NCBI RefSeq assembly: GCF_023701745.1
Contig: NZ_JAJOZB010000001.1
Span: 5,803,501-5,867,500, forward strand
Direction of reading: 5' to 3'
DNA: 64,000 nucleotides
Source: Streptomyces sp. RKAG293
GTDB taxonomy: Bacteria > Actinomycetota > Actinomycetes > Streptomycetales > Streptomycetaceae
Made by a program: the position numbers and the translations under genes
The notes under the pieces: generated by a model
What the model saw: only the letters and a program-made list of their open reading frames with translations
What the model was told of the DNA's origin: nothing
Databases searched by the model: none
Part shown: one piece after another, positions 23,141 through 32,071 of the stretch
Position numbering within the stretch: position 1 is the stretch's first letter
Layout of the letters: the number at the start of each line of letters is the position of its first letter

Positions 23141-24205
23141 TCAGCGGACGACGGTCTGGATCTCCTTGACGGTGACGGGAGTCGGGGTCCCGAAGACCCC
23201 GTCCGGGAGCGGGTGGACGGCCGGACCGTCGGAGCCGCGCCAGGTGACCTTCCAGGTCACGGTCACGGTGAGCTGGTACGACGAGCCGTTCGGGGTCGAC
23301 CGGAGGTAGGTCACGCCGCACGGCGGACTGCCCGTGGAGCCCTTGGCGTAGGGCGTGCCGACATGGCCGTCCTTGCCGATCGGGCAGTCACCCCCGGCGG
23401 GGAAGACGTTGGCGTCCTCCGTTCCGGGTTCGATGTGCACGCTGACCGGCGTGGCCGTGGTCTCGGCCCAGATGGTGCCGCCCGCGACGGAGGCCCTGAC
23501 GGTGACGGGCGCGTACTCGTCCCCGCTCAGCCAGACCCAGGTGGGGAGGTTGACGGTCTGGTTGGTCTGCGGGCTCAGGGAGACGTCGGTGCCCGGGACG
23601 CGCATCCGCTGATAGGCGAGCTCCGACAGCAACAGAGGAGAGATGGCGTTCTTGATCGGTGGCGTCTTGCCGTTCTCGACCCAGAACGGGACCTCGGAGC
23701 ATGAGCCGCGGGCCAGGACATCCGTCGATGCCGGATTCTCCACCCCCGCCCAGAACATGCCCTTTCCGTCCTCGGCGACGTTGAAGTCCTTGTAGCCGGG
23801 GTGGCCGGGCCACGAGTAGCCGTCCGTGTAGTGGTCGCGCAGCTGGCCCATCGCGGTGCCGGCCGTACCGTGCCAGTCGCCGGAGTTCTCGGTCCAGCCC
23901 TTCTGGAAGAACTCTTTGTACTCCTTCGCGCCGTACATCGGCGCGTACCAGCAGGGCGGCGGGCTCCAGCTCACGTCCGTGGACTTGAGGGGCCCGCGGC
24001 CCGGCCCGTCGTGGCCGTTGGCGGGGGTGAAGGACACCTTGGCGTAGAGCTCGCCGTGCTTCTGGCCGCCGCCGTCGGCGGGGGGAGGCTGGGTGGTGTT
24101 GTCGTCCGGTCCGCCCGCGAATGCGGGACCGCCCGAGAGCAACACCGCGACCGCGGACATGGCCAGACCGCGTCGCGCGAGCCGAGCCGCTATCACTGCT
24201 TGCAT
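23141..24205 (-). CDS. secreted protein of unknown function
   Basis: A 354-aa exported protein: signal peptide with twin Arg (LARRGLAMSAVAVLL...GPAFAGG), then a mature region starting with a Gln/Pro-rich segment. Features are SPPPCWY, many aromatic residues, a TWVWLSGDEYAPVTVRA strand region like an Ig/beta-sandwich, and four or so cysteines (CWY, CSEVPFW, CPIGKDG, CGVTYLR). I recognise no family. It overlaps the upstream lipoprotein gene by 13 nt, so the two are translationally coupled and probably act together at the cell surface. GC3 matches the neighbours. Confidence 0.78.
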   Translation of the reverse strand: MQAVIAARLARRGLAMSAVAVLLSGGPAFAGGPDDNTTQPPPADGGGQKHGELYAKVSFTPANGHDGPGRGPLKSTDVSWSPPPCWYAPMYGAKEYKEFFQKGWTENSGDWHGTAGTAMGQLRDHYTDGYSWPGHPGYKDFNVAEDGKGMFWAGVENPASTDVLARGSCSEVPFWVENGKTPPIKNAISPLLLSELAYQRMRVPGTDVSLSPQTNQTVNLPTWVWLSGDEYAPVTVRASVAGGTIWAETTATPVSVHIEPGTEDANVFPAGGDCPIGKDGHVGTPYAKGSTGSPPCGVTYLRSTPNGSSYQLTVTVTWKVTWRGSDGPAVHPLPDGVFGTPTPVTVKEIQTVVR

Positions 24206-24855
24206 TGCGTCGCTTTCCCCTTCACGTCGATGGACTTGGCCTGCCACAGTTCCGGGCTCGTCGGCAGCTTCGTCATGATGATGGAGTAGTACGAGAAGTC
24301 CTTGTCGCTCGGCTGCGTGTAGAGGACCTTGCCGGTCTTCACCTCGCGGCCGTACATCTTGGTCTGGTCGTTGCAGAACGCCACCTCGGCGGTCTGCCCG
24401 TCGGCGGCCACCCTGATCTGCGGACGGTAGTAGCGATCGGTCCCGGTGAGCGTCCAGCCGTGCGTCAGGTGGTTCTGGACGTGGAACTTCCCGTACGCCA
24501 GGGCGGCATCCCGCGAGTAGGTCGTGAGCCCCGGGTCGTTGGCGTTCCGCTTGACGACGCCGTGCGCGATGCTCTGCACGAAATGGGCGGCATCGGCCAG
24601 CGCGACGGCCTTGGCGTGATCGGACGGCGCCGCCCACGCGAACTCCAGCTTCAGATCCGCGGGCAACGTGAGGTCCGGCCCGGTCGCCGTCGGTGTCGCG
24701 GACGCCGACGGAGTCGCCGACGCCGTGGCCGTCGTCGTCACGACGCCCGGGATCCCGTCGGACTTGCCGTCGGAGCCGCCCCCGCCGCAGGCGGTGAGGA
24801 GGAGGGCGGACGCGGTCGCGAGGGCGGCGGCGGTGAGCGCGGTGGGGGCTCGCAT
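24193..24855 (-). CDS. lipoprotein of unknown function
   Basis: A 220-aa lipoprotein: N-terminal hydrophobic segment with lipobox LLTAC followed by GGGGSDG, then a Thr/Ser/Ala/Pro linker (TATASATPSASATP) and a ~150-residue domain with SDHAKAVALADAAHFVQSI and paired Cys at the far ends (AFCND, TQCKQ). The domain layout (NTF2-like size) resembles accessory lipoproteins found beside secreted Streptomyces proteins; this is inference. Start ATG 24855 is chosen for the lipoprotein signal; its ribosome-binding site is weak. First gene of a two-gene operon. Confidence 0.78.
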   Translation of the reverse strand: MRAPTALTAAALATASALLLTACGGGGSDGKSDGIPGVVTTTATASATPSASATPTATGPDLTLPADLKLEFAWAAPSDHAKAVALADAAHFVQSIAHGVVKRNANDPGLTTYSRDAALAYGKFHVQNHLTHGWTLTGTDRYYRPQIRVAADGQTAEVAFCNDQTKMYGREVKTGKVLYTQPSDKDFSYYSIIMTKLPTSPELWQAKSIDVKGKATQCKQ

Positions 24856-25025
24856 AGAGGTGAAGGGCTCCCGGTCGGTGGGTGGGCACCGGCGGGTCAG
24901 CGTTGAGTACGTCCCCGTGGTCCCCGTACGTAGGACGTACGACGTTACCCAAGCCACGCAGGGGGATCGAGGGGGAGGGTGTGCTGAATGCGTCACGTTC
25001 ATGTCACTGCCGGCGAGCGGGACGC

Positions 25026-25049
25026 GGGGGCCCGGCCGGACGGGCCCCC
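25026..25049 (-). terminator. hairpin after the phosphotransferase gene
   Basis: A 9-bp all-GC stem (25026-25034/25041-25049) with a 6-nt loop, 8 nt past the phosphotransferase stop; no U-tract. The rest of the gap 24856-25025 holds only the presumed promoter of the lipoprotein operon, with overlapping GTACGT-type inverted repeats near 24925-24945. Confidence 0.6.
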
Positions 25050-25056
25050 GTGACGG

Positions 25057-26175
25057 TCACCAGTAGCGGTTCTCGATCATCGCCTCCAGGGAGGTGCGGT
25101 GCATGATCAGGTCGTCCGGGTCGGTGGGGAGGGGGCGTTCGCCGAAGTGGATTTGGCGGTAGCCGATGCGGAGCATGACGTTGGCGTGCCGGAGGGCCGC
25201 GTACAGAGTGTGGAAGTCCAGGTCGCGGGGGGTGTGGCCGGTGGCGTCGCGGTAGCGGGCGGTGATGGCGTCGCGGGTCATGAAGCCGGGGAGGCCCGGG
25301 TAGCCGGTCTGCTCCGTGAGGTCCTGGAAGAAGCGGTGGAGGTAGATCATCCAGCCGAGGTCGAGCTCACGGGGGCCGAGGGCGGCCATCTCCCAGTCGA
25401 GGACGGCGACGGGGTCGAAGCCCGCGTAGAGGATGTTGCCGATGCGGGCGTCGCCCCAGCTCAGGACGGTGGGGCCGGGGTCGTCCGGCCACAGGGCGTC
25501 GAGCCGGTCGAAGGCGCGCTCGATGAGCGGGGAGCGGGGGCGGCCGTCGACGACCCAGTGGTAGTACTCGCGTTGGGCCGTCACATGGTCGCGCAGCGCG
25601 TCGCCGGAGGGCCCGGCCAGGAACGCGACCGATGCGACCGGGACGGTGTGCAGCTCGGCCAGTACATCGACGGTGGACTGCTGGAGGTGCTCACGGTCGG
25701 CGGGTTCGGCGTCGTAGAGCCAGTTGTCGCCGTAGGTGTACGGCATGACGTCGGGCGGTACGCGGCCCTCGACGCGTTCCATGACGAAGAACGGTGCGCC
25801 GAGCGGCGCCGGGTCGGTCTCCAGCCACAGCAGGGCCGGGACCGGGGTCTTGCTGTGCTGGGCGACGGCCTGGATCGTGCGGTACTGGCGCTCCATGTCG
25901 TACACGGGGAACGCCGCGTAGGCGTCGGGGTCGGCGGCCAGCCGCAGGACGCACGGGCGCAGCTGCTGGCGGGCGGTGCCGGCCCGGTGCGGCACGGCGA
26001 GGTCGAACAGCACGGTTTCGCTGGACATGCCGTTGGAGGACGGGACGTGGAAGGTGCGGGTGTGCGCGCCGGGTTCGCGGGCGTGCAGCCAGGCGTCGAG
26101 CCGCTGCCGGAGGAGCTGGGGATCGCGGGTGCTGGTGGTCATGTGCGGTGCGGGGGGTGGGGTCGGGCTCGACAC
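25057..26175 (-). CDS. phosphotransferase family protein (APH-like kinase fold)
   Basis: A 372-aa aminoglycoside-phosphotransferase-like kinase. The catalytic loop is LSWGDARIGNILY (in place of the usual HGD, as in many actinobacterial and acyl-CoA-dehydrogenase-linked members) and the metal-binding Asp is in VLDWEMAALG. The N-lobe shows an ATP-binding-type strand pattern (VLRLAADP) and the hinge FVMERVEGR. Family members phosphorylate small molecules; the substrate is unknown and antibiotic resistance should not be assumed. GTG 26175 has a perfect AAGGAGG 4 nt upstream. Its neighbour is a DUF7064-like gene, a pairing I recall from mycobacteria. Confidence 0.85.
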   Translation of the reverse strand: MSSPTPPPAPHMTTSTRDPQLLRQRLDAWLHAREPGAHTRTFHVPSSNGMSSETVLFDLAVPHRAGTARQQLRPCVLRLAADPDAYAAFPVYDMERQYRTIQAVAQHSKTPVPALLWLETDPAPLGAPFFVMERVEGRVPPDVMPYTYGDNWLYDAEPADREHLQQSTVDVLAELHTVPVASVAFLAGPSGDALRDHVTAQREYYHWVVDGRPRSPLIERAFDRLDALWPDDPGPTVLSWGDARIGNILYAGFDPVAVLDWEMAALGPRELDLGWMIYLHRFFQDLTEQTGYPGLPGFMTRDAITARYRDATGHTPRDLDFHTLYAALRHANVMLRIGYRQIHFGERPLPTDPDDLIMHRTSLEAMIENRYW

Positions 26176-26281
26176 GGGTCCTCCTTGCGGGCCTTGCCGG
26201 ACAGGGCTTCGGCTACTCCCCGTTCCTTGCCGGAATCGGCGGGAAGTACGCGGGACTGCTCCAAGGGCTACAAGTTCTGGG

Positions 26282-26329
26282 CTGACGGGCTGACGGGCTG
26301 ACGGGCTGACGGGCTGACGGGCTGACGGG
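26282..26329 (+). repeat. six 8-bp tandem repeats, then a second octamer block
   Basis: CTGACGGG repeated six times exactly, followed at 26331-26360 by about three and a half copies of the related octamer TTACGCCG. It occupies the 194-nt gap between the DUF7064-like gene and the phosphotransferase gene; no gene is seen in that gap. Confidence 0.9.
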
Positions 26330-26369
26330 GTTACGCCGTTACGCCGATACGCCGTACGCCGTTGTGGCC

Positions 26370-27515
26370 CTACGGCGCTACCGAGTCGAAGCCCGTGAAC
26401 CCGCTCGGGTTGTGCCGCCCGAAGCTGCCGTGCTCGAAGATTCCGTAGCCGGTGGCGCCGTCCCAGGTGAAGCGGGCCGCGTGGTCGATGACGCCGTACG
26501 CCGCGAGGCCCAGGCCCGCCGGGTCCGCCAGGTCGTACGTGCGGCGGTCCAGCCAGCCGCGGCCCTTCCACTCGCCGTGCTGCCAGTCGCCGGCCGGCGG
26601 GTATCCGGCGCCGACCGCCAGCGGGCTGCCGCCGAGCAGCTCGGCGTGGATCTCGATCGGCTTGCGGTCGGCTCCGGTGAGGTGGATGACGGCCGATTCG
26701 GGGTGCCGGCTGCCGGAGCGGTACGTGATGTCGACGTGGGCGCGCCCGAGTTGCTCGTCGGGGCGGCCGGCGTCCGCGGGGTGTACGAGGACGGCGCTGT
26801 CGAGGGCGCGGTAGCCGTCGGCGTCCTCCTGGAGGATCACCATGACGAAACGGTCCTCGAAGCGGATCGGGATCCACAGCCAGTGGAAGCCCTCGGCGCG
26901 GAACTCCTCGGCGGCCCGGCCGGGCGCCTCGCCGGGGATGGGGCGGACACCCCAGCTGCGGTCGCGGGTGGCGGTGAAGCGGCCGCGTTCCACGGTGATC
27001 TCCTGGCCGCCGGCGCGGATCACTCCGTGGCAGCTGCCGGCCTGGCAGAACCGGTTGGCTTCGAGGAAGAGCCGGTCGCCGGTGTACTGGATGTGGTGCG
27101 GCTCCTCGACGGCCGGGAAGTCCGCCTCCCAGACCAGGTCGAAGGAGAGGCTCGAGGCCTCGTCGGCGTCCGGGTCCGGTTCTTCCGGTTCGCAGACCAG
27201 CCGCAGCCGTTTGAGCGGTTCCTGTACCTCGATCCGCAACGGTCCGACCTGCTGACGCATCCGGTCCTCGCCGAGCGCGTCCGAGGCTCTGACGGCGACG
27301 ATCCGGTCGCCCTGGAGCAGCGTCGCGTAGGCGTCGGTGACGCCGAGGTTCGGGTAGACGCCGAGGCCGGTGATGAGCAGCGCCCGGCCCTCGTGGTCGA
27401 AGACCTGGAAGATCGACCGGTCGTAGGCGTTGCGGTCACCGCTGGCGACATGGCGCATGGAGCGGGCGATCTGGTGGACGGGGTACTCGTCCAGCGGAAC
27501 GGGGCGTTGTGGCAC
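26370..27515 (-). CDS. DUF7064-like (AttH/CrtC lipocalin-type) protein
   Basis: A 381-aa, beta-rich soluble protein. It begins PLDEYPVHQI, has GDRNAYDRSIFQVFD, and in the middle the TATRDRSWGVRPIPG motif followed by HWLWIPIRF, which I associate with the DUF7064/AttH carotenoid-hydratase-like fold. Family members occur with lipid or steroid metabolism genes in actinobacteria, with no established reaction. It lies in the same direction as, and upstream of, the phosphotransferase gene. A 15-bp palindrome 40 nt before the start suggests TetR-type control. The family name is from memory and moderately certain. Confidence 0.7.
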   Translation of the reverse strand: MPQRPVPLDEYPVHQIARSMRHVASGDRNAYDRSIFQVFDHEGRALLITGLGVYPNLGVTDAYATLLQGDRIVAVRASDALGEDRMRQQVGPLRIEVQEPLKRLRLVCEPEEPDPDADEASSLSFDLVWEADFPAVEEPHHIQYTGDRLFLEANRFCQAGSCHGVIRAGGQEITVERGRFTATRDRSWGVRPIPGEAPGRAAEEFRAEGFHWLWIPIRFEDRFVMVILQEDADGYRALDSAVLVHPADAGRPDEQLGRAHVDITYRSGSRHPESAVIHLTGADRKPIEIHAELLGGSPLAVGAGYPPAGDWQHGEWKGRGWLDRRTYDLADPAGLGLAAYGVIDHAARFTWDGATGYGIFEHGSFGRHNPSGFTGFDSVAP

Positions 27516-27554
27516 GGCCGTCTCCTCCTCGGGCTCCTCGGTGTCGAGAATTCC

Positions 27555-27569
27555 CTGACGGTACGTCAG
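27555..27569. promoter_or_regulatory. palindromic operator-like site
   Basis: CTGACG-GTA-CGTCAG, perfectly symmetric arms, centred about 47 nt upstream of the DUF7064-like start. TGACG-N3-CGTCA spacing is common for TetR-family operators controlling lipid-related genes in actinobacteria. The cognate regulator is not obvious in the window. Confidence 0.5.
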
Positions 27570-27722
27570 TTATGGAGGCCGGGCCTAGATCCGTGCACGT
27601 ATCACTCGGATTTCGGGCTGTACGCGGCGGCGAGCGCCCCGAACGACTCCTTCGGCTCCCACGCCATGTCCGGACAGGCCGTTCCGCGGCCCGACGGCAG
27701 CATCCTGAGGGGGCCACTGGGG

Positions 27723-28532
27723 TCAGGCCGCGACGGTCTCCACTGCGACGCTCTCCGCTCCGACGGTGTCCGCCGCGACGGCCTTCGTCTCCGACGCGGC
27801 GCCTTCGTCCGCCGCCTTCGCCTCGTCCGCGATCATCCGCTCGATCGGGTTGGTGGCGATGCCGCCGACCACCGCGGCCAGGAGGATGGACGCGATCAGC
27901 AGGACGGTCGACAGCCAGACCATGGTGGAGACCGGAAGGATGAAGGCCAGCACGATCCGTGCGACGCACTCGGTCAGCATGGAGACGCCCCAGATCGTGC
28001 TGAACAGCAGCTCCGCGCGCCGGAAGCGGGGGCTTCCGGCCGACAGCCGGTCCCAGGCGAGGATGTTGGCGGCCTTGCCCTTCGTCATGAACGGCTTCAG
28101 CCCGGCGGACATCAGCGGCTTCCCGGTGGCGGCCGCGATCAGTACGGCGATCCCCACCACGCTGCTGAGCGCCGAGTCCTTGACGATCATCAGACGCGCG
28201 TCGCCGGTGACGAAGCTGAGGACGATTCCCACGAGGTTGACCACCAGCATGATGCCGGCGGGCCCGTTGAACGACCGGTCCCGGGCCGCCGCGACGATGG
28301 TGCGGACGGCGGGGACGATGCTGCTCAGCATGAGGGACGCGACCAGGCCGACGCCGAAGCCGTTGTGCAGCAGGTAGTACGAACCGAGCGGCACGGCGAT
28401 GTCGAGGACGAGCGGCTTCAGCATCGTGACCAGCGGGTTGGACTCCTGCACGGCGGCCTCGACAACCTGGCTCTGCGTCTGCGTCTGCTGCCGCATCTGC
28501 TGGACCTGCGCCGCCTGCTGTCCCTGCGTCAT
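27723..28532 (-). CDS. VC0807-like integral membrane protein
   Basis: A 269-aa protein with a Gln-rich cytoplasmic N-terminus (QQAAQVQQMRQQTQTQSQ) and about six hydrophobic helices between residues 40 and 225. SYYLLHNGFG, then RSFNGPAGIMLV and a GKPLMSAG loop are features I associate with VC0807-family proteins of unknown function. The C-terminal 40 residues are acidic Ala/Glu-rich. It lies between, but in the same direction as, the DUF7064-like gene and the flippase-like gene; gaps of over 140 nt make a shared operon uncertain. Confidence 0.75.
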   Translation of the reverse strand: MTQGQQAAQVQQMRQQTQTQSQVVEAAVQESNPLVTMLKPLVLDIAVPLGSYYLLHNGFGVGLVASLMLSSIVPAVRTIVAAARDRSFNGPAGIMLVVNLVGIVLSFVTGDARLMIVKDSALSSVVGIAVLIAAATGKPLMSAGLKPFMTKGKAANILAWDRLSAGSPRFRRAELLFSTIWGVSMLTECVARIVLAFILPVSTMVWLSTVLLIASILLAAVVGGIATNPIERMIADEAKAADEGAASETKAVAADTVGAESVAVETVAA

Positions 28533-28674
28533 GTCCGGCCTCCTCCGTGAGAACTCCTTGTAGGAAGAGCTTCGCGCGGAGGGTGGTGCGCTCGACAGAG
28601 ATGGATCTCCAGGCTTCGGCAGTACAAATGTCCCGGCCGGCGGAGCAGTTGCGGAGCGGCGCGCGCCGCTCCGC

Positions 28675-31578
28675 TCAGAGATCGCCCCTGCGGCTGAGGT
28701 AGTTGAAGGAGAGCCAGCCCGGCAGGACGGGGAGCCAGAAGGTGAGGAGCCGGAAGAGCAGCACCGCCGGAGTGGCGATCGTGCCCGGGATCCCGGCCGC
28801 GATCAGACCACCGGTGAGGGCGAACTCGACCGCGCCGACACCGCCGGGGGTGGGCGCGGCGGAACCGATCGCGTTGCCGGCGAGGAAGACGACCGCGATC
28901 GTCGAGTAGCTGAGGCCGCCGCCGAAGGCACGTACGCAGGCGTCGAGACAGATCACGAAGGTGAAGGTGACCATCAGGGTGCCGCCGATGCCCGTCAGCA
29001 GCTTCACCGGACGCTGCAGCACGTCGAGCATGCGCGGGATGACACCCGCGAACAGTGCCCGTACCCGGGTGGAGACGAACTTGCGCAGAGTCGGGATCGC
29101 CGTTCCGACCAGCACGAGGACACCCGCGGTGAGGAGCCCGGCCATGACCGTACGGGACGGTGACAGCGACGGTGTCTTCTCGGTGCCGGTGATGTAGCCG
29201 AAGGTCAGCAGCAGCAGGATGTGCGAGCCGAGACCGACCAATTGGGATGCGCCGACGCTCGCCACCGCGAGGCCCGGCCGTACGCCCGACTTCTGCAGAT
29301 AGCGGGTGTTGAGGGCGACGCCGCCGACCGCCGCCGGGGCGACGAGCTTCACGAACGATCCGGCGATCTGTGCCATGACCGTCCTGAACAGCGACAGCCG
29401 CTCCGGGACGAAGCCGGCCAGCGCGCAGGCCGCCGCCACATAGCTGAGCGCGGAGCCGACCACGGCGACGGCCGCCCAGCCGTAGTTCGCGCGGGAGATC
29501 GTGTCGGCGATCGGCACCGAGCTGATCTGCGACAGCAGGAAGTACGCGGCGAAGGCGCCCGCGATGACCGTGACGAGGGTGCGCGGCTTGATCCGCTCCA
29601 GGCGGACCGGCTCCACCGGGGCCTGCGGCCGGATGAGCAGCACCTGCTGACGGATCCTGGAGAGCAGATCCTCCTCGCGGGCCTCGTCCTGGGCCACCTC
29701 GATGGCGCGCTTCTCGGCCCGCTTCTCGGCCTTGGCCGAGCCGCGCGAGGGGGCGGCAGCGGCCGCCGCGGCCCGCGCCTCCTTGTCGGCCGCGGACGCG
29801 GCGAGCACGGCGTCCCGCTCGCGCTGCGCCCGCGCACGGTTCAGCTGCTTGAGCTCCGCGCGGGTGGAGCGGCTCAGCGCGATCGGCTGGAGCAGCGGCA
29901 GGGAGTTCGCGACCGCGTCCGGGCCGAGGACGGCGACGGCCGTCTTGACCGCCGGTTCCGGGCCGACGCGCAGTGCGACGGTGGTCAGCAGCTGGGCGAT
30001 GTCCATCCGCAGCACGATGTCGCCGGCCGCGATCTCGCCGCCGCGCAGATCCGTCAGAAAGACCTTGCCGGAACGATCCACCAGGAGGGATTCGCCGACC
30101 AGCCGCCGATGCGCGATCCGCCGCGACTGGAGCGCCTTGACCTGCTGCCAGGCGTTGTACAGCAGCGCGTCGGTGAGCTCCTCGTCCGGCAGTGCGTCCA
30201 GCCGGCGGCCGCCGATGTGCTCGTAGACGAGCATGACGGCGTCCGGGCCCAGCTCGGAGGTGGCGATCAGCTTCGGCGCGTTGGCCCCGGCGGCGATGGC
30301 CGCGTACGCCAGCAGCGCCTCCTGCTCCAGGGCCTGGCGCAGCGACTGCAGGCTGCGGCGCTGGTTGATGCCGCGCAGCGAGATCCGGCGCCACACCCGG
30401 TAGAAGAAGCCGTGCGCCTGCTGCTCGCGGTCCACGACGGTGACGTCGAGCGGCGGTCCGTCCTCCAGGGTGACGAGATAGCCGCGGCCGCGCTCGGAGT
30501 CCGGGGTCTCGGGGACCTCGCCGTCCGCGCGGCGGGTGGTCAGCGGGGCGAAGCCGACGCGGCGCAGGCCGGCGAGCAGGTTCTGGCCGGTCGGCCGGAC
30601 GTTCGGCGAGCCGACCGAGTACAGGGTGCCGTAGGCGACGGTCCAGCCGATGAGCACCGTCACGATGATCGAGAACGGCGTCGTATAGCCGCCGACCAGC
30701 ACCGCGAACGCGTCCAGCAGCAGCACGAACCACAGCAGCACCCGCCAGCGCGGGCGCCGGGCCATGCCGACGGCCGTCATATAGGCGATGACCGGTGCCA
30801 GATAGCCGTGCACGGGGTCGGTGATCCCGCCGCCGCCCGGCGCGATCTGGGTCATCGCGGCCCGGATCGGGCCCGGGGCGGCGTTGGTCACCCACAGGTC
30901 GGTGGCCAGCGCCACACCGTGGGCGAGGACGGCGGCGAGCACGCCGTCGGCGATCCGCAGCCCGTCCCGTTTGATCAGCCGCTCGATCGCGAAGGCGACC
31001 GGGACGATCAGTACGGCGATGCTCGCCGTGAGGCCGGCGAAGGTGCTCAGCGCGTCGGGCGCGTTGCGCGCGCCCTTGGCGATGTCCGCCTCGACGCCGT
31101 TGGTGGTGGCATGGGCGAAACCGGCGATGGCCATGACGACGGCGATGCCGAGCAGACCGAGCAGGAACCGCATGAGGTCGGCGGGACGGTGCACGCGGGC
31201 GGCGAGCAGCGGCTCGTCGCTGGAGACGTCGTCGCTGTGGACGACGTCGGGCTCTTCGGCGGGCCGGGCGGGCTCGGTGTGTTCGGCGGACTCGACCGGT
31301 GCAGCGGGTTCGGTCGTTTCGGCCGGCTCGGCCGCAGCTGCTGCTTCGGTCGCCTGGTCCTGGTCCTGGTCCTTGTCCGCAGGGGTTTCGTTCGTGGGGG
31401 TTTCGTTCGTGGGGGTCGAGGCCTCCGGGCCGGTGCTGCCGCCGGCGCCGTTCCCGGCATCGCTGCCGGCTCCGGGCGTCCCGCTGTCGGACGACGGCAC
31501 GTCAACGGCGCGGCCGGCCGAAGTGGCCGCCGCGTCCTGGTCCTGCTGTCCCGCTGTCTCGTTTTGCTCTCGTATCAC
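28675..31578 (-). CDS. flippase-like/LPG-synthase-type membrane protein with pseudokinase domain
   Basis: A 967-aa protein. Residues 1-~125 are disordered and acidic. Then come several helices (about 135-345), a kinase-like cytoplasmic region (about 395-650), and a C-terminal lysylphosphatidylglycerol-synthase/AglD-type flippase region of about eight helices (about 670-967; includes VAPAAVGGVALNTRYL and APTPGGVGAVEFALTGG, family hallmarks). In the kinase-like part the catalytic-loop equivalent reads AHRRLVGESLLV, followed by VFLTDLRGGEI where DFG or DWE is expected. The invariant Asp of the loop is thus missing, so it is probably a pseudokinase. Start GTG 31578 has a weak site. A lipid or sugar-lipid substrate is likely by family. 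Confidence 0.82.
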   Translation of the reverse strand: MIREQNETAGQQDQDAAATSAGRAVDVPSSDSGTPGAGSDAGNGAGGSTGPEASTPTNETPTNETPADKDQDQDQATEAAAAAEPAETTEPAAPVESAEHTEPARPAEEPDVVHSDDVSSDEPLLAARVHRPADLMRFLLGLLGIAVVMAIAGFAHATTNGVEADIAKGARNAPDALSTFAGLTASIAVLIVPVAFAIERLIKRDGLRIADGVLAAVLAHGVALATDLWVTNAAPGPIRAAMTQIAPGGGGITDPVHGYLAPVIAYMTAVGMARRPRWRVLLWFVLLLDAFAVLVGGYTTPFSIIVTVLIGWTVAYGTLYSVGSPNVRPTGQNLLAGLRRVGFAPLTTRRADGEVPETPDSERGRGYLVTLEDGPPLDVTVVDREQQAHGFFYRVWRRISLRGINQRRSLQSLRQALEQEALLAYAAIAAGANAPKLIATSELGPDAVMLVYEHIGGRRLDALPDEELTDALLYNAWQQVKALQSRRIAHRRLVGESLLVDRSGKVFLTDLRGGEIAAGDIVLRMDIAQLLTTVALRVGPEPAVKTAVAVLGPDAVANSLPLLQPIALSRSTRAELKQLNRARAQRERDAVLAASAADKEARAAAAAAAPSRGSAKAEKRAEKRAIEVAQDEAREEDLLSRIRQQVLLIRPQAPVEPVRLERIKPRTLVTVIAGAFAAYFLLSQISSVPIADTISRANYGWAAVAVVGSALSYVAAACALAGFVPERLSLFRTVMAQIAGSFVKLVAPAAVGGVALNTRYLQKSGVRPGLAVASVGASQLVGLGSHILLLLTFGYITGTEKTPSLSPSRTVMAGLLTAGVLVLVGTAIPTLRKFVSTRVRALFAGVIPRMLDVLQRPVKLLTGIGGTLMVTFTFVICLDACVRAFGGGLSYSTIAVVFLAGNAIGSAAPTPGGVGAVEFALTGGLIAAGIPGTIATPAVLLFRLLTFWLPVLPGWLSFNYLSRRGDL

Positions 31579-31654
31579 CAGTCACCCCGCGCACGATGGT
31601 GGCATGAGCGGTCCGGGGACGCGCGCTGAACCCCCCGTTGTCGGTGGCCTGAGG

Positions 31655-31660
31655 CAGGAT
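31655..31660 (+). promoter_or_regulatory. -10-like hexamer CAGGAT
   Basis: CAGGAT, 7 nt before the ATG at 31668; leaderless geometry shared with other genes here. Confidence 0.4.
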
Positions 31661-31667
31661 GGGCCGG

Positions 31668-32024
31668 ATGAGTGAGCGGACGAACGAGGAGACCGCGCCC
31701 TCCGAATACGCAGAGCGGGTGCTGGAGACGGCCGAGGCCATCCCGCCCGGCCGGGTGATGACCTACGGGGACGTCGCCGAGTGGCTCGACGAGGGAGGGC
31801 CGCGGCAGGTCGGCCGGGTCATGGCGCTGTACGGCGGCGCCGTGCCGTGGTGGCGCGTGGTGCGCTCCGACGGCCATCTGCTGCCCGGCCATGAGCTGCG
31901 CGCGCTGGAGCACTACCGGGAGGAGGGCACACCGCTGCGGGAGGCGGCGCGCTCCGCCGAGGGTCATGTGCCGCGCATCGATATGCGGCGGGCCCGGTGG
32001 GACGGCGCGCCCGCCGGGGAATGA
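31668..32024 (+). CDS. alkyltransferase-like (ATL) / MGMT-family protein
   Basis: A 118-aa protein with the MGMT C-terminal DNA-binding fold: IPPGRVMTYGDVAEWL, then VGRVMALYGG and VPWWRVVRSDGHL. In O6-alkylguanine transferases the active site is PCHR. Here the equivalent is PWWR, so the acceptor Cys is replaced by Trp, defining the ATL class that flags alkylated bases for nucleotide excision repair instead of repairing them. ATG 31668 is preferred to 31659 because the -10-like CAGGAT is 7 nt away. Mycobacteria have an equivalent gene just before adnB. Confidence 0.87.
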   Translation: MSERTNEETAPSEYAERVLETAEAIPPGRVMTYGDVAEWLDEGGPRQVGRVMALYGGAVPWWRVVRSDGHLLPGHELRALEHYREEGTPLREAARSAEGHVPRIDMRRARWDGAPAGE

Positions 32025-32071
32025 CGACCGGATGCTCACAGTGTCCAGCTTCGGCCATGGCGGGCCGGAAC

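Noticed and set aside
25057..26175. Aminoglycoside resistance gene
   Set aside because: The fold is APH-like, but the catalytic loop (SWGDARIGN) and genomic partner fit a general small-molecule kinase group; no evidence for antibiotic substrates.
29221..31629. An 802-codon frame antisense to the flippase-like gene
   Set aside because: Shadow frame; residues dominated by Arg, Gly and Asp with no motif, whereas the opposite strand gives a clear membrane protein.
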